Shown: piece after piece, positions 63,233 to 64,000 of the stretch | Position numbering within the stretch: the first letter of the stretch is position 1 | Layout of the letters: the number at the start of each line of letters is the position of its first letter | From: Paenibacillus rhizovicinus | GTDB lineage: Bacteria; Bacillota; Bacilli; Paenibacillales; Paenibacillaceae | Assembly: GCF_010365285.1 (NCBI RefSeq) | Contig: NZ_CP048286.1 | Coordinates: 5,630,001 to 5,694,000 of the forward strand | Length of the DNA stretch: 64,000 bases | Direction: 5' to 3' | Position numbers and translations under genes: made by a program | The notes under the pieces: model-generated | The model's input: the letters and a program-made list of their open reading frames with translations, nothing else | Databases searched by the model: none | What the model was told of the DNA's origin: nothing

Positions 63233-63240
63233 CGGGAGCC

Positions 63241-63669
63241 TTAGTGTCCGCCGGCAGATGATTCGCGAATCATGCTGATCAGTGCACTCAGGTCTTCTTC
63301 CACCGAAAACTCGCGGATGATCGTTGTCGGCAATCCACCTTCCATGCGCCAGACGAAGTTGTACAGCACGGGCGTTCCTTCCTTGGTTCGACGCAGAACG
63401 ACCGATCCGTGATTATCATACACGGTCGTGGCCATGTACTTCACATCTTCAGTCGTTCCGAGCGTCGTCCCTCCCCCATCCTTCAAGCGGCGGAAAGTTT
63501 CCATGAACTGTTCCTTGGTAATCGAGACGGTTTGCCCGATCTTGTCAGTCCGAATGTTAACGAAATCAGGGGCATAGACGGCATCCAGCCTATCCAAATC
63601 CAATAGAGTCCCCGCTTGAAAATAGCCTTCCATCGCTTCGATTAATGATTTGTTCTCCATGCTCTCCAT
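63241..63669 (-). CDS. SnoaL/NTF2-like protein
   Basis: 142 residues with the small cone-shaped fold of the DUF4440/SnoaL group (LDLDRLDAVYAPDFVNIRTD, then SVVLRRTKEGTPVLYNFVWR). AAGGAGAG lies seven bases before ATG 63669. Such proteins are isomerases or scaffold subunits; nothing more can be said. It converges with the P-loop gene. Confidence 0.7.
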   Translation of the reverse strand: MESMENKSLIEAMEGYFQAGTLLDLDRLDAVYAPDFVNIRTDKIGQTVSITKEQFMETFRRLKDGGGTTLGTTEDVKYMATTVYDNHGSVVLRRTKEGTPVLYNFVWRMEGGLPTTIIREFSVEEDLSALISMIRESSAGGH

Positions 63670-63788
63670 ATGGATCTCTCCTTGAGTTCGATTCGATTAA
63701 TAACAGCTTAGAACGTTTTTGTGAACGGAAGATGAATGGAAAACAAAGAAGGTGATTTTAGGGGCAGGAAATTATTAGGCGTTCTCCC

Positions 63789-63819
63789 TTGACTTAAAGT
63801 TAACTTTAAACGTTACAAT
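63789..63819 (+). promoter_or_regulatory. MerR-type promoter with long spacer
   Basis: TTGACT (63789-63794) and TACAAT (63814-63819) are 19 bases apart, the spacing of MerR-controlled promoters. A perfect 16-bp palindrome (63794-63809) fills the spacer. A MerR-family activator would twist the DNA to align the boxes. Confidence 0.75.
63794..63809. promoter_or_regulatory. Palindromic MerR-type operator
   Basis: TTAAAGTTAACTTTAA is a perfect palindrome placed between the -35 and -10 boxes. Similar TTAAAGTT...AACTTTAA-type sites are known for MerR regulators of aldehyde/alcohol dehydrogenase genes, in keeping with the gene that follows. Confidence 0.75.
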
Positions 63820-63852
63820 GAGAAGTATCACTCGATCAGGGGAGAGATGCTT

Positions 63853-64000
63853 ATGTTTCGTTCGCATTGGGTTGTCAACCAGTTCGGAGGTCCGGACGCG
63901 ATGGAATGGGTAAGGGAGCCGCTTCGCTCTCCGTTCGCGGGAGAGGTACGGATCAAGATTCAAGCTGCCGGTGTTGCACTCGGCGATGTCTTGAGACGGG
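63853..64000 (+). CDS. Zinc-type alcohol dehydrogenase / quinone oxidoreductase, 3' end outside window
   Basis: Only the first 49 residues are in the window (FGGPDAMEWVREPLRSPFAG, then EVRIKIQAAGVALGDVLRR), which match the start of the quinone-oxidoreductase branch of the medium-chain dehydrogenases. GGGGAGAG is upstream of ATG 63853. The MerR-type promoter in front suggests induction by a reactive aldehyde or quinone. Confidence 0.8.
   Translation, partial: MFRSHWVVNQFGGPDAMEWVREPLRSPFAGEVRIKIQAAGVALGDVLRR

Noticed and set aside
53440-63240. The repeated TAACGGG-like texts as integron attC sites
   Set aside because: They do not fit the RYYYAAC/GTTRRRY core pair, and no integrase is in the window. 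They are kept only as a loose motif.

Overview
The window looks like a chromosomal segment of a spore-forming Bacillota of the Paenibacillus type. The sequence shows strong Shine-Dalgarno sites of the AGGAGG class, frequent GTG and TTG starts, lipobox-type solute-binding lipoproteins, a complete GerA-type spore germination operon, a T-box leader, and an unusually dense set of carbohydrate ABC importers. No rRNA, tRNA, CRISPR array, insertion sequence or phage gene was seen. The left 51 kb is GC-rich with long genes; from about 51 kb, and most clearly from 60 to 63.2 kb, the sequence is AT-richer and carries many short genes.

Layout. 0.1-14.2 kb: a nine-gene cluster with a solute-binding lipoprotein, a 982-residue membrane-anchored protein that joins two sugar-binding-like modules to a second solute-binding domain, two permease pairs, an NHL/Yip1-like membrane protein, a large secreted protein of DUF5696 type, and a GntR-LacI regulator. 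14.3-21.2 kb: a PAP2 phosphatase, a two-component system followed by an RND exporter, and a methyltransferase. 21.3-27 kb: an MFS carrier and the germination operon in the order A-C-small-B. 27.1-31.7 kb: a broken histidine kinase, an AraC regulator divergent from a phytanoyl-CoA-dioxygenase-like gene, and an MFS exporter divergent from its TetR regulator with two operator copies. 31.8-38 kb: an orphan solute-binding lipoprotein, a DUF4038 glycosidase, and a seven-repeat SBBP protein next to a small protein that shares its C-terminal domain. 38.2-51.1 kb: a LacI-controlled glycan operon with two debranching-enzyme-like hydrolases, an LplB/YtcP-type importer, a GH36 alpha-galactosidase, a cupin and a Gfo/Idh/MocA dehydrogenase. 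51.3-55.2 kb: small proteins, an APH-like kinase, a TmrB-like P-loop protein and a Nudix hydrolase. 55.4-58.8 kb: a UgpA-E-B-like importer. 58.9-60.1 kb: a T-box leader, apparently isoleucine-type, in front of a GNAT acetyltransferase. 60.1-64 kb: small, mostly unknown genes, and the start of a zinc-type alcohol dehydrogenase behind a MerR-style promoter.

How the genes work together. Four permease pairs and five solute-binding proteins are present but no ABC ATPase, so all of them probably share an ATPase encoded elsewhere (MsmX type). Imported oligosaccharides would be cut inside the cell by the debranching-like enzymes and the GH36 enzyme and then handled by the oxidoreductase. The most unusual items are the anchored double-module solute-binding fusion in a two-importer cluster, the T-box ahead of an acetyltransferase, the paired SBBP/small-domain proteins, and a small membrane ORF that seems to start at ATT.
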